Assembly: GCF_040370365.1 (NCBI RefSeq)
Contig: NZ_BAABWQ010000004.1
Span: forward strand, 372,001 to 436,000
DNA length: 64,000 bases
Direction: 5' to 3'
Origin: Shimia sp040370365
GTDB taxonomy: Bacteria; Pseudomonadota; Alphaproteobacteria; Rhodobacterales; Rhodobacteraceae
A model generated the notes under the pieces. It worked only from the letters and a program-made list of their open reading frames with translations. It was not told where the DNA came from and searched no databases. Of this stretch, positions 8,563-16,592 are shown piece after piece (position 1 is the stretch's first letter; each line of letters opens with the position of its first letter). The translations under genes and the position numbers were made by a program.

Positions 8563-9474
8563 CTAAAAAAGCACCTCTGCCAGGGTAATCCACACTGGCA
8601 GGGTGATTGCACTCAAAAGGGTTGTCTGCGCCACCAATGTGGCCGACAGCTCGCGGTCTGCGCCAAACCCTGACGCCAAGACATGTGACGCGCTCGCCGT
8701 TGGCAATGCGGCCCAAATCACCAACACAACCGCAACGCCGCTTTCCAGTCCGAGCCCCATCGCCAACGCCAGCGCCGTGATCGGCATCACGATGAGCTTT
8801 GTGACACAAATGATGGCGCTGAACCGATTGAGCCGCGCCAGCGCGCCCCAGTTCATTGTCGCACCAATAGAAATCAGCGCAATTGGGATCGCGGCAGCCG
8901 ACAACATCTCCAGAGGTGCCAAGACCGGTCCCGGAACACGCAAGCCAGACAACCCCACCAACACGCCTGCCAACGAGGCGACAAAAAACGAGTTCAGCGC
9001 CACCTTTTTGACTGTGCCCCAGAGCCCAAGACTGTCCCCGCGGCTCAACACGGACACGGCCAACACATTGGATGCAGGCACCGCCATTCCGACGGCCACA
9101 GCCATCACGGACACATCCGCCATATCAGTGGTCGCGATGGCTATAAACGCCAGCGCGGTGTTGAACCGCCAAGCTGTTTGCCATGCTCCGGCAAAATCCA
9201 GAAATCGCTCTGGCCCAAATCGCCGCGCGCCGTACCCGACGATCAGCCCGACGGCCAACACCCCCCAGACCAACGGCGCAATGCCCACCACTTGCCCTAT
9301 CTCCAAAGGCCTTTGGCTGGCGGCCACAAACAGCAGCGCAGGAAACAAGATTTCAAAATTGAGTTTGTCCAACCCCTGCCACGCATTCACCGACAAACGC
9401 GACCGCAAAAGCCCGCCCAAGCCGACCAATAGAAAGGAAGGCGTCAACCCAACTAAAATGGCAATAAAGGTCAT
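8563..9474 (-). CDS. AEC (auxin efflux carrier) family transporter
   Basis: A 303-residue integral membrane protein with about ten spans, of the AEC family of secondary transporters, several of which export or import organic anions such as malonate or malate. Hydrophobic spans cover almost the whole length, and the second half ends with the family-like AALPTASASHVLASGFGADRE segment. ATG 9474 is used because GGAG lies nine bases upstream; a TTG five codons earlier is the longer alternative. It is downstream of sulP on the same strand but separated by a terminator-like hairpin. The substrate is unknown. Confidence 0.9.
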   Translation of the reverse strand: MTFIAILVGLTPSFLLVGLGGLLRSRLSVNAWQGLDKLNFEILFPALLFVAASQRPLEIGQVVGIAPLVWGVLAVGLIVGYGARRFGPERFLDFAGAWQTAWRFNTALAFIAIATTDMADVSVMAVAVGMAVPASNVLAVSVLSRGDSLGLWGTVKKVALNSFFVASLAGVLVGLSGLRVPGPVLAPLEMLSAAAIPIALISIGATMNWGALARLNRFSAIICVTKLIVMPITALALAMGLGLESGVAVVLVIWAALPTASASHVLASGFGADRELSATLVAQTTLLSAITLPVWITLAEVLF

Positions 9475-9552
9475 TCTGGGACGCTCCAAATCAATGCGTC
9501 CCTATTGCGCCTATCTGCCCACCAACACAAGAGGACGCAGCGCATCAACCCA

Positions 9553-9579
9553 AAAGGGCCGGTCAACGACCAGCCCTTT
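9553..9579 (-). terminator. Hairpin downstream of sulP, terminator-like
   Basis: The arms AAAGGGCCGGTC (9553-9564) and GACCAGCCCTTT (9568-9579) pair with one mismatch around an AAC loop. On the minus strand the stem ends in TTT followed by GGG, so the T-run is short. It lies 26 bases beyond the sulP stop and probably ends or stabilises that transcript. Confidence 0.5.
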
Positions 9580-9604
9580 CAAAACCCTCAATCTCAAAGA
9601 GAGA

Positions 9605-11278
9605 TTAGTGACCGCCGCTAAGCACGCCCGTGCGCACCGAGTAGTCCACCGCCAATTCGTAGTCGGGATCATCGTCACTATCCACGATCAGGTGACCTGC
9701 TTTGCTCAGCAGCTCATGGCAATCACGGCTCAAGTGGCGCAACACCAGCTTTTTACCTGCAGCTTCATACTTGCCCGCCAGAGCCTCAATCGCTTGCAAC
9801 GCGGATTGGTCAACAACGCGCGAGCGCACAAAGTCGACAATCACGTGGTCTGGGTCTGTTTCGATCTCAAACAACTCGCCAAAACCTTCAGCGGAGCCAA
9901 AGAACAGCGGGCCTTCAATTTCATAGACCTTAGCACCCGGGTCGCTTTCGCTTTCGCGGGTGTGGGCATGAATGCGGCGTGCGTTCTGCCAGCTATACGC
10001 CAGCGCGGACACAATCACACCAACAACCACTGCCACAGCAAGATCTTCGAGCACGGTCACAACCGTCACCAACACGATCACAAAGGCGTCCATACGTGGC
10101 ACCTTGCGCATGATCTGAAAGCTGTTCCAAGCAAAGGTTCCGATCACCACCATGAACATCACACCCACCAAAGCGGCCAGCGGGATACGCTCAATCAACG
10201 GGCTTGCCACCACGATAAACGCCAACAGGAACAGCGCTGCGGCAATGCCGGCGATCCGTGTGCGACCACCGGATTTCACGTTGATCATAGACTGACCAAT
10301 CATCGCACAACCGCCCATGCCACCAAAGAAACCAGTGACCACATTGGCTGTGCCCTGTGCGATACATTCCTGAGATGCGCCACCGCGCTTGCCAGTCATT
10401 TCACCAACAAGGTTCAGCGTCAGCAGGCTTTCAATCAAACCAATCGCAGCCAAGATAACTGCGTAGGGCAAAATGATCCAGAGCGTTTCAAGGTTAAGCG
10501 GCGCCAGCAGCGCAGGTGGGTAGATGCCTTCACCTGAGCCAAACGGCACGTGGAAGCTTGGGAAGCCACCCGCGATAGAGGCCATGTCACCCACGGTCGG
10601 CACGTTGATGCCAAAGATGATGACAACCAAGGCTGTGATGCCAATGCCCGCCAAAGGTGCCGGAATGGCTTTGGTCAGTTTCGGCAAGCCCCAGATGATC
10701 ACCATGGTCAGCGCCACCAGCGCCAGCATCATCATAAGCTGCGGCCCCGCCAACCACTCGCCACCACCAGCGCCATGGCCGGTGTTCACAATGGTATCAG
10801 GGTCCTTAAATTGGGTCAGCTGAGCGAGGAAAATCACAATCGCCAAACCGTTCACAAAACCAAGCATCACCGGGTGTGGCACAAGGCGTATGAACTTACC
10901 CCAATGCATGACACCGGCAATGACCTGTAAAATCCCCATAAGGATCACGGTGGCAAACAGATATTCCACACCGTGCTCGGCGACCAAAGCCACCATCACA
11001 ACGGCCAACGCGCCAGTGGCACCGGAAATCATTCCCGGTCGGCCACCAATCAGCGCTGTGATCAAACCCACCATAAAGGCGGCGTAAAGGCCCACCAGCG
11101 GGTGCACACCAGCCACAAAGGCAAACGCCACCGCTTCGGGCACCAACGCGAGCGCCACAGTCAATCCAGACAGCACTTCGGTCTTGAGCCGGCTCGGGGT
11201 GAACCCTTCATCCTGCATGATGGAAAGATTGGGAGGAGAAATATTCTTGGCCAGCATGGCCAACGCCGTGCGTTTCAT
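9605..11278 (-). CDS. SulP family anion transporter with STAS domain
   Basis: A 557-residue SulP/SLC26-type secondary anion transporter; relatives move bicarbonate, sulfate or dicarboxylates. The N-terminal two thirds hold about 10-14 spans, beginning with SGLTVALALVPEAVAFA, and the C-terminal 120 residues form a cytoplasmic STAS domain (EGPLFFGSAEGF, then VVDQSALQAIEAL). The frame is open to 11635, but ATG 11278 gives the expected N terminus, with AGG nine bases upstream. In marine bacteria such proteins are often suspected bicarbonate importers; no carbonic anhydrase is adjacent, so the substrate remains open. It is divergent from mtnP. Confidence 0.92.
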   Translation of the reverse strand: MKRTALAMLAKNISPPNLSIMQDEGFTPSRLKTEVLSGLTVALALVPEAVAFAFVAGVHPLVGLYAAFMVGLITALIGGRPGMISGATGALAVVMVALVAEHGVEYLFATVILMGILQVIAGVMHWGKFIRLVPHPVMLGFVNGLAIVIFLAQLTQFKDPDTIVNTGHGAGGGEWLAGPQLMMMLALVALTMVIIWGLPKLTKAIPAPLAGIGITALVVIIFGINVPTVGDMASIAGGFPSFHVPFGSGEGIYPPALLAPLNLETLWIILPYAVILAAIGLIESLLTLNLVGEMTGKRGGASQECIAQGTANVVTGFFGGMGGCAMIGQSMINVKSGGRTRIAGIAAALFLLAFIVVASPLIERIPLAALVGVMFMVVIGTFAWNSFQIMRKVPRMDAFVIVLVTVVTVLEDLAVAVVVGVIVSALAYSWQNARRIHAHTRESESDPGAKVYEIEGPLFFGSAEGFGELFEIETDPDHVIVDFVRSRVVDQSALQAIEALAGKYEAAGKKLVLRHLSRDCHELLSKAGHLIVDSDDDPDYELAVDYSVRTGVLSGGH

Positions 11279-11520
11279 ACGTATACCTGCGTTAATTCGG
11301 GAGTGTTCGCTTTGCGCCTCCCTAGCGGGTTTACCGTTAACAAACAATAGTGATGCCGCGCGGGGGCCTGTTGCGCACAGCGCCGCGACACTTTTGCCCG
11401 CCAATTCACCACCTCCGCGATACAGTCGCATTACAGACGCGATACCGACATGCCTTTCGCTTGCAATTTTGCGGTGCCCTGCCCAAGACTTGCCGCAAGA
11501 TTTGGAACGGGGAGACAGCC

Positions 11521-12417
11521 ATGACTGAGGCCACCAAAGAGACCATGATCGCCGTGATTGGCGGATCCGGCATTTACGACATCGACGGGCTGGAAGACGC
11601 CAAATGGCAGGCCGTTGAGAGCCCGTTTGGCACACCGTCTGATGAAATCCTCACGGGGCGTTTGGGTGGTGTGAAAATGGCTTTCTTGCCGCGTCACGGC
11701 CGTGGTCATGTACACACACCAAGCTCGGTGCCCTACCGCGCCAACATCGACGCTCTTAAGCGCCTAGGCGTCACCGATGTGATCTCCGTTTCCGCAACAG
11801 GCAGCTTCCGTGAAAACATGGCTCCAGGAGACTTTGTCGTTGTGGATCAATTCATTGACCGCACGTTTGCACGCGAAAAATCCTTCTTCGGCCCCGGTCT
11901 TGTGGCCCACGTCAGCGTTGCGCACCCCACCTGCCCCCGATTGTCAGATGCCTGTTTCACGGCAGCCACCGACGCAGGCATCACCGTGCACAAAGGCGGC
12001 ACTTATCTGGCGATGGAAGGCCCGCAGTTTTCCACACTGGCAGAAAGCAAAATGTACCGTGAAAGCTGGGGCGCAGATGTGATCGGTATGACCAACATGC
12101 CCGAGGCAAAATTGGCCCGCGAAGCAGAGCTCTGCTATGCCTCTGTCGCCATGGTCACCGATTATGACAGCTGGCATCCGGACCACGGCGAAGTGGATGT
12201 GACAGAAATCATTGCCATATTGACCGGCAACGCCAACAAAGCCCGCGACTTGGTCCGCCGCCTGCCCGACCTGCTTGGTCAAAATCGTGCGCCCTGTGAG
12301 CACGGCTGCGATCGCGCTCTGGAATTCGCCATCCTTACAGCGCCAGACAAGCGCGACGCAGGCATGGTGGCAAAACTTGGTGCCGTCGCAGGCAGGGTAT
12401 TGAACTCCTCCACTTAG
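11521..12417 (+). CDS. mtnP: S-methyl-5'-thioadenosine phosphorylase
   Basis: Phosphorolyses methylthioadenosine, a by-product of polyamine and quorum-signal synthesis, to adenine and methylthioribose-1-phosphate. The 298-residue protein starts IAVIGGSGIYDIDGL and has FLPRHGRGH (phosphate-binding histidine segment), SVSATGSFRE, and GGTYLAMEGPQFSTLAE with the base-binding region, as expected for the family. The start at 11521 follows GGGGAGACAGCC; the frame is open upstream without homology. Adenine made here would be recovered by apt, encoded 2 kb downstream on the same strand, a sensible functional pairing although three genes intervene. Confidence 0.96.
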   Translation: MTEATKETMIAVIGGSGIYDIDGLEDAKWQAVESPFGTPSDEILTGRLGGVKMAFLPRHGRGHVHTPSSVPYRANIDALKRLGVTDVISVSATGSFRENMAPGDFVVVDQFIDRTFAREKSFFGPGLVAHVSVAHPTCPRLSDACFTAATDAGITVHKGGTYLAMEGPQFSTLAESKMYRESWGADVIGMTNMPEAKLAREAELCYASVAMVTDYDSWHPDHGEVDVTEIIAILTGNANKARDLVRRLPDLLGQNRAPCEHGCDRALEFAILTAPDKRDAGMVAKLGAVAGRVLNSST

Positions 12418-12480
12418 AACAGCCGCCATTTCGTGGTATGGTCTCCCCAATTTTAGAGAGATATTTTTGGGAGAACGACC

Positions 12481-13320
12481 ATGAAACAAGGTGCTATTCG
12501 TATTTTGCAGCAAGAAATGGATGCGGCCGGAAAATACACTGGCCCCATCGACGGTGACCTCAACGCAACTTTGGACACCGCCGTCGCCCAGCTGATTGAC
12601 GCCCGCCCAGCAGAACTGCACGGCACGCCAACTGGCTGGAGCACAGCGCGCAAACGAGTGGCCGCCTTTCAACTGGTATGCAAAGATGCAGAGTTTGATC
12701 CCGGTCCTGCTGATGGCCTTTGGGGCAGCCTGACAGAGTCTGCCTACGCAGATTTCCGGTTCTTCAAAAACACCGGCGAGCGGCCTCTAAACTTTCGCGA
12801 TATCGTACCGTTGAACAGCAACCCCAATGGGTGGCCAACCGATCGCCCCGGACAGGCTGAACTGTTTGATTTTTTTGACTTCAACCCCAACCGCGGCGGC
12901 GAGCCCGCTACCAAAATTGTACGTGTTCCCTGGACCATGAAATTGGATTGGGATCGCTCGGCCAAGACATCCAAAATTGGGTGCCACCCAAAACTTGCTG
13001 AAAGTCTGGAGCGGGTTTTGACCAAAATCGCAGACCGCTATGATGATGCGGCGCGCAGGGACATGGGGCTCGACATCTACGGCGGCTGCAAAGCAGTGCG
13101 CAAAAAGCGCGGGGGCAGCACCTGGTCAACCCACTCTTTCGCGGCAGCCATTGATTTTGACCCCAGCCGAAACAAGCTGAATTGGGGGTGGGACAAAGCC
13201 AGATTGGCACGTGCCGATTGTCTCGACTTTTGGACCTTCTGGGAGCAGGAAGGATGGGTGTCGCTGGGGCGTGAGCGCAATTTTGATTGGATGCATGTAC
13301 AGGCAATAAAACTGCCATAG
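12481..13320 (+). CDS. Peptidoglycan-binding / M15 family D-Ala-D-Ala carboxypeptidase-like protein
   Basis: A 279-residue protein with two parts. The N-terminal ~100 residues resemble a peptidoglycan-binding repeat region (TGPIDGDLNATLDTAVAQL; PGPADGLWGSLTESAYADF). The C-terminal part has the three zinc ligands of M15 peptidases: H218 and D225 (HSFAAAID) and H272 (DWMHVQ). This layout is common in phage endolysins and gene-transfer-agent or prophage remnants. No signal peptide is visible, which also fits an endolysin needing a holin. No other phage gene is near. ATG 12481 follows GGGAGAACGACC. A cell-wall housekeeping role is the alternative. Confidence 0.8.
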   Translation: MKQGAIRILQQEMDAAGKYTGPIDGDLNATLDTAVAQLIDARPAELHGTPTGWSTARKRVAAFQLVCKDAEFDPGPADGLWGSLTESAYADFRFFKNTGERPLNFRDIVPLNSNPNGWPTDRPGQAELFDFFDFNPNRGGEPATKIVRVPWTMKLDWDRSAKTSKIGCHPKLAESLERVLTKIADRYDDAARRDMGLDIYGGCKAVRKKRGGSTWSTHSFAAAIDFDPSRNKLNWGWDKARLARADCLDFWTFWEQEGWVSLGRERNFDWMHVQAIKLP

Positions 13321-13399
13321 CGGTACAAAACCCCTAGACGAAGGCACGGCTTTGCGGTTTGGTACACGCCCAATCCACAGCGTCTCCAAGGCCGCACTC

Positions 13400-14029
13400 A
13401 TGTCTTTTGATCTCTGGCTGACGTTTGTCGCCGCATCCACCGCTCTTTTGTTGATCCCGGGTCCGACCATCCTGCTGGTTCTCAGCTACGCGCTCACACA
13501 GGGGCGCAAAGTCGCCGTGGCGACAGCTGCGGGAGTCGCCCTAGGCGATCTGATCGCAATGACCGCATCTCTTATGGGATTGGGGGCTTTGGTGTTGGCG
13601 TCAGCCACAGCTTTTGCTGTGCTGAAATGGGTTGGTGCCGTATATTTGATTTGGTTGGGCGTAAAAATGGTGCGCACTGCCGGAACAGCCACTCTTGGGG
13701 ATATGACCAAAGCGAGTGAGCTACCGGCACATGGGGTCTTTGGCCACGCCGCTGCCGTTACCGCCTTAAACCCCAAAAGCATTGGTTTCTTCATTGCCTT
13801 CGTACCGCAGTTTCTGACTCCATCGGCGCCAATGCTGCCGCAGTTCGCAATCCTTATCGCCACGTTTGTGACCCTCGCCGCACTGAATGCACTGGCTTAT
13901 GCATTGCTTGCAGACCGCCTGCGCAGCCGCATTGAGCGCCCTGCGGTGATGCACAGTCTGACGAGATTGGGTGGCCTAACCTTGATCGGAATGGGTGTTC
14001 TGACGGCCACACTCAAACGCGCGACTTAA
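13400..14029 (+). CDS. LysE/RhtB family amino acid exporter
   Basis: A 209-residue inner-membrane exporter of the LysE/RhtB family, with about six spans. The family signature LIPGPTILLVLSYALTQGR follows the first span, with GVALGDLIAM after it and LNPKSIGFFIAFVPQF in the middle. Substrates in the family are amino acids and their derivatives; the specific one is unknown. ATG 13400 is chosen because it begins the conserved MSFDLWLTF; the frame is open further upstream without similarity. Its stop overlaps by four bases the stop of the convergent ribbon-helix-helix gene. Confidence 0.92.
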   Translation: MSFDLWLTFVAASTALLLIPGPTILLVLSYALTQGRKVAVATAAGVALGDLIAMTASLMGLGALVLASATAFAVLKWVGAVYLIWLGVKMVRTAGTATLGDMTKASELPAHGVFGHAAAVTALNPKSIGFFIAFVPQFLTPSAPMLPQFAILIATFVTLAALNALAYALLADRLRSRIERPAVMHSLTRLGGLTLIGMGVLTATLKRAT

Positions 14030-14229
14030 CCACCGTTTTTCTTCATAAATTTGCGTATGAAACCGCGAATTTCACGTGCGGCGCTGGTGTCTAGATCCTT
14101 GCAAAGGTCGACAAATGCGTCGCGTTCTTCTTTATCAAGCCGCAACACCAGTTGGCTGTCTTTGTTTTTAGACTTGGACTTTTTCTTGGAGGTTGCGCCG
14201 CCCAGATCGGTCTTGTCTTTTTTGGGCAT
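14026..14229 (-). CDS. Small ribbon-helix-helix-like protein with a lysine-rich N terminus
   Basis: A 67-residue basic protein. The first ~23 residues are rich in lysine and serine (TSKKKSKSKNKD). Residues 25-63 (SQLVLRLDKEERDAFVDLC and on to GFIRKFMKK) fit a ribbon-helix-helix DNA-binding fold: a beta strand with alternating polar residues followed by two helices. It could be a transcriptional repressor or an orphan antitoxin-like protein; no toxin gene is adjacent. An in-frame ATG at 14280 would add 17 residues but would place the start inside the repeat region that looks like its operator. It shares its upstream region with a divergent 42-residue ORF. Confidence 0.65.
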   Translation of the reverse strand: MPKKDKTDLGGATSKKKSKSKNKDSQLVLRLDKEERDAFVDLCKDLDTSAAREIRGFIRKFMKKNGG

Positions 14230-14268
14230 GGCAGCGTCCGTCCGTCTTTGTCTTGAAATCACGATGGA

Positions 14269-14300
14269 GTGTATATACATTAAATATACATAGTCTACAC
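14269..14300. promoter_or_regulatory. Candidate operator between the RHH gene and the 42-residue ORF
   Basis: Two copies of TATACAT (14274-14280 and 14285-14291) are spaced 11 bp apart, one helical turn, and are flanked by an inverted pair GTGTA (14269-14273) and TACAC (14296-14300). Ribbon-helix-helix repressors typically bind short repeats with this kind of spacing, so this is a plausible autoregulatory site. Confidence 0.5.
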
Positions 14301-14340
14301 GAAAATTATATCTGAGGCCTTTCAGGAAAGGAAAACAAAA

Positions 14341-14469
14341 ATGAACCTGAACACAGCCAAAACACTTCTGGTCACCGATCGCATGGATTGGCACAAGCCT
14401 CATGCCTCTTGGTTGAGCAATGCAATGTATCGTTTGCGACGCTTCCACGGAGATGCCAAACAACCATAA
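14341..14469 (+). CDS. Small ORF, 42 residues, strong ribosome-binding site
   Basis: An ATG at 14341 opens a 42-codon frame ending at TAA 14467-14469. A strong Shine-Dalgarno sequence (AGGAAAGGA, 14327-14335) lies at normal distance, which is the main reason to take it as translated. The product begins MNLNTAKTLLVTDRMDW, has an aromatic and histidine-containing centre (DWHKPHASWLSNAMY) and a basic end (RLRRFHGDAKQP). No family is recognised; no transmembrane span is evident. It lies 71 bases before apt on the same strand and may be a leader peptide or a small regulatory protein. It is shorter than most ORF cut-offs and easily missed. Confidence 0.5.
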   Translation: MNLNTAKTLLVTDRMDWHKPHASWLSNAMYRLRRFHGDAKQP

Positions 14470-14540
14470 CCCCCCCTTGCGCTGGGGGCCCGCATCGGCG
14501 AGATATCGCAGGTAACAACTGCCACTCTCTGGGGAATCTG

Positions 14541-15080
14541 ATGCCCAAAAGCGCCAACGTAAAAGACTACATCCGCACCATTGTGGACTTCCCGCATGAA
14601 GGGATCATGTTCCGCGATGTCACAACCTTGTTCGCCGATCCACGCGGCTTTCGCATGGCAATCGACCAGATGCTGCACCCCTACGCCGGCACACGCATCG
14701 ACAAAGTTGTCGGACTTGAAGCGCGTGGCTTTATCCTTGGTGGCGCAATCGCACACCAGCTAAGCGTCGGCTTTGTGCCGATCCGCAAAAAGGGTAAACT
14801 GCCCGGCACCACGATTTCGCAGGAATATAAATTGGAATACGGCGAGGCGATTGTGGAACTCCACGACGACGCCATTCAACCCGGCGAACAAATCCTCGTG
14901 GTGGATGACTTACTGGCCACCGGCGGCACCGCTGAGGCTGGTATCAAATTGATTGAGAGGCTGGGCGGAGAAATCATTAGCTGCGCCTTCATCATCGACC
15001 TCCCAGAGCTTGGTGGCCGTAAAAAGCTAGAGGCAATGGGGATGGATGTATCGGTGCTGTGTGAATTCGAAGGGCTCTAA
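14541..15080 (+). CDS. apt: Adenine phosphoribosyltransferase
   Basis: Converts adenine and PRPP to AMP in purine salvage. The 179-residue product has the standard length and the PRPP-binding motif ILVVDDLLATGGTAEAG near residue 115, preceded by the family segment VGLEARGFILGGAIAHQL. ATG 14541 follows GGGGA at proper distance; upstream in-frame ATGs belong to the region of the 42-residue ORF in another frame. A short GC hairpin (CGGGGC / GCCCCCG around 15085-15100) lies just after the stop without a T-run. Confidence 0.96.
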   Translation: MPKSANVKDYIRTIVDFPHEGIMFRDVTTLFADPRGFRMAIDQMLHPYAGTRIDKVVGLEARGFILGGAIAHQLSVGFVPIRKKGKLPGTTISQEYKLEYGEAIVELHDDAIQPGEQILVVDDLLATGGTAEAGIKLIERLGGEIISCAFIIDLPELGGRKKLEAMGMDVSVLCEFEGL

Positions 15081-15149
15081 AAATCGGGGCTTTGCCCCCG
15101 CCTTATCCATCGTGGACACCTCCAAGGACACGTGCAGCAAGTCAACATC

Positions 15150-16559
15150 CTAGCGCGCAAGCACGGCGCCCGGGTTCATTATGCCTATCGGGTCTAGGGC
15201 GTCTTTGATGGCACGCATCGCCGCAAGCCGTGCCGGATCGGCATATTTTTCCAGCGTGCCTACCTTCAAGCGCCCCACGCCGTGTTCGGCGCTAAACGAT
15301 CCCTCATATTGATGCACCAGTTCATACACTGCTGCGCTTAAATCATGGCGCAGATCGTCATAGTCATGCCGACTGCCACCCTTGGGTGGAAAAATATTAT
15401 AGTGCAGATTGCCATCTCCAAGATGGCCAAAACAGTTGATCCGGAACGGGCCTTTCGCAGCGATCATGGCGTCTGCTTCTGTGATGAATTCCGGCAACGC
15501 CTCAAGTGGCAGGGAGATATCGTGGCTGGCAACGGAGCCAATCGCTTTGTTGGCAACGGGAATGTGCTCTCTTAGGCTCCACATTTCATCCCTCTGGCGC
15601 GCGCTCTGTGCAATCAAACCATCGTGCACCAACCCCTCATTCAGGGCAGCCTCAAACAAAGCTTCCAGTTGCTCCTGCGCCGCTGTCGCCGCGCCAACTT
15701 CGATCAGCACAGACCACTCTGGGGCCTCAGGAAATGGCAGACGTACGTCCGGCAAGGTCTCAGACACAAACTCCATCCCATGCGCGTGTAACAATTCAAA
15801 GGCGGAGACTGACTCACCCGCGATGCCGCGCGCAAGGGCCAACAGGCGCAACGCCGCCTGCGGGTCTGTCACCACCATCATCGCAGTTGCCACAAACTTG
15901 GGTCGCGCAAACAATTTCAGCGCCGCGCCGGTGATCACGCCCAACGTGCCCTCCGCCCCAATCATAAGGTTGCGCAGATCGTAGCCTGTGTTGTCCTTGC
16001 GCAGCCGTGTCAGCCCGTGCCAAATATCGCCGTTGGGCAAGACCGCCTCCAGCCCCAAACACAGATCCCGCGTGTTCCCGTATCGCAAAACGTTCACACC
16101 ACCAGCGTTGGTGGACAAATTGCCCCCGATGCGTGCGGAACCTTCCGATCCCAACGACAATGGAAACAGCCTGTCAACGGCGGTGGCAGCCGATTGAACA
16201 TCCACAAGGATCACACCTGCATCTGCCACCAAAACGTTTTCAAGTGCATGCACCGTACGAATGGCAGTCATCCTCTGCAAAGACAGGATCAGTGGCGCGG
16301 GCGCGCCCGTGGCCACTTGCCCCCCCACAAGCCCGGTACCGCCGCCATAAGGCACAACGCCAACCCGCGCCGCCGCACAAGCCTTTACGACTGCAGCAAC
16401 CTCCTCAACCGAGCGTGGCAACGCGACAACGCCACCTTCGCCGAAAAACCGTCCGCGCGGCTCTTCTAGATACTGAGTTTCAGGGGCGCGCAGCGTGTCA
16501 TCGGGCAAACTGTCGGCAAGGGCTTGTACAAAGGCGGGAGTGGCAGCGTTTAAGGTCAT
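15150..16559 (-). CDS. FAD-binding oxidoreductase, D-lactate/glycolate dehydrogenase (GlcD) type
   Basis: A 469-residue flavoprotein of the FAD-linked oxidase family that oxidises D-2-hydroxy acids such as D-lactate, glycolate or D-2-hydroxyglutarate. The N-terminal PCMH-type FAD domain shows VVPYGGGTGLVGGQ (about residue 75), LSLGSEGSARIGGNLSTNAGG and MIGAEGTLGVITGA. The C-terminal cap domain carries HLGDGNLHYN, with histidines used for metal/substrate binding in relatives, and SAEHGVGRLK close to the end. No GlcE/GlcF partner genes are adjacent, which favours a single-subunit D-lactate or D-2-hydroxyglutarate dehydrogenase. Exact substrate unknown. Confidence 0.92.
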   Translation of the reverse strand: MTLNAATPAFVQALADSLPDDTLRAPETQYLEEPRGRFFGEGGVVALPRSVEEVAAVVKACAAARVGVVPYGGGTGLVGGQVATGAPAPLILSLQRMTAIRTVHALENVLVADAGVILVDVQSAATAVDRLFPLSLGSEGSARIGGNLSTNAGGVNVLRYGNTRDLCLGLEAVLPNGDIWHGLTRLRKDNTGYDLRNLMIGAEGTLGVITGAALKLFARPKFVATAMMVVTDPQAALRLLALARGIAGESVSAFELLHAHGMEFVSETLPDVRLPFPEAPEWSVLIEVGAATAAQEQLEALFEAALNEGLVHDGLIAQSARQRDEMWSLREHIPVANKAIGSVASHDISLPLEALPEFITEADAMIAAKGPFRINCFGHLGDGNLHYNIFPPKGGSRHDYDDLRHDLSAAVYELVHQYEGSFSAEHGVGRLKVGTLEKYADPARLAAMRAIKDALDPIGIMNPGAVLAR

Positions 16560-16592
16560 ACGCCAAGGCTTACGCCCCAGACAATCCTCCGT

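Noticed and set aside
8603..10537. 644-residue plus-strand open frame
   Set aside because: It is antisense to the AEC and SulP transporter genes, which have clear family motifs; its composition is that of a reversed GC-rich coding strand.
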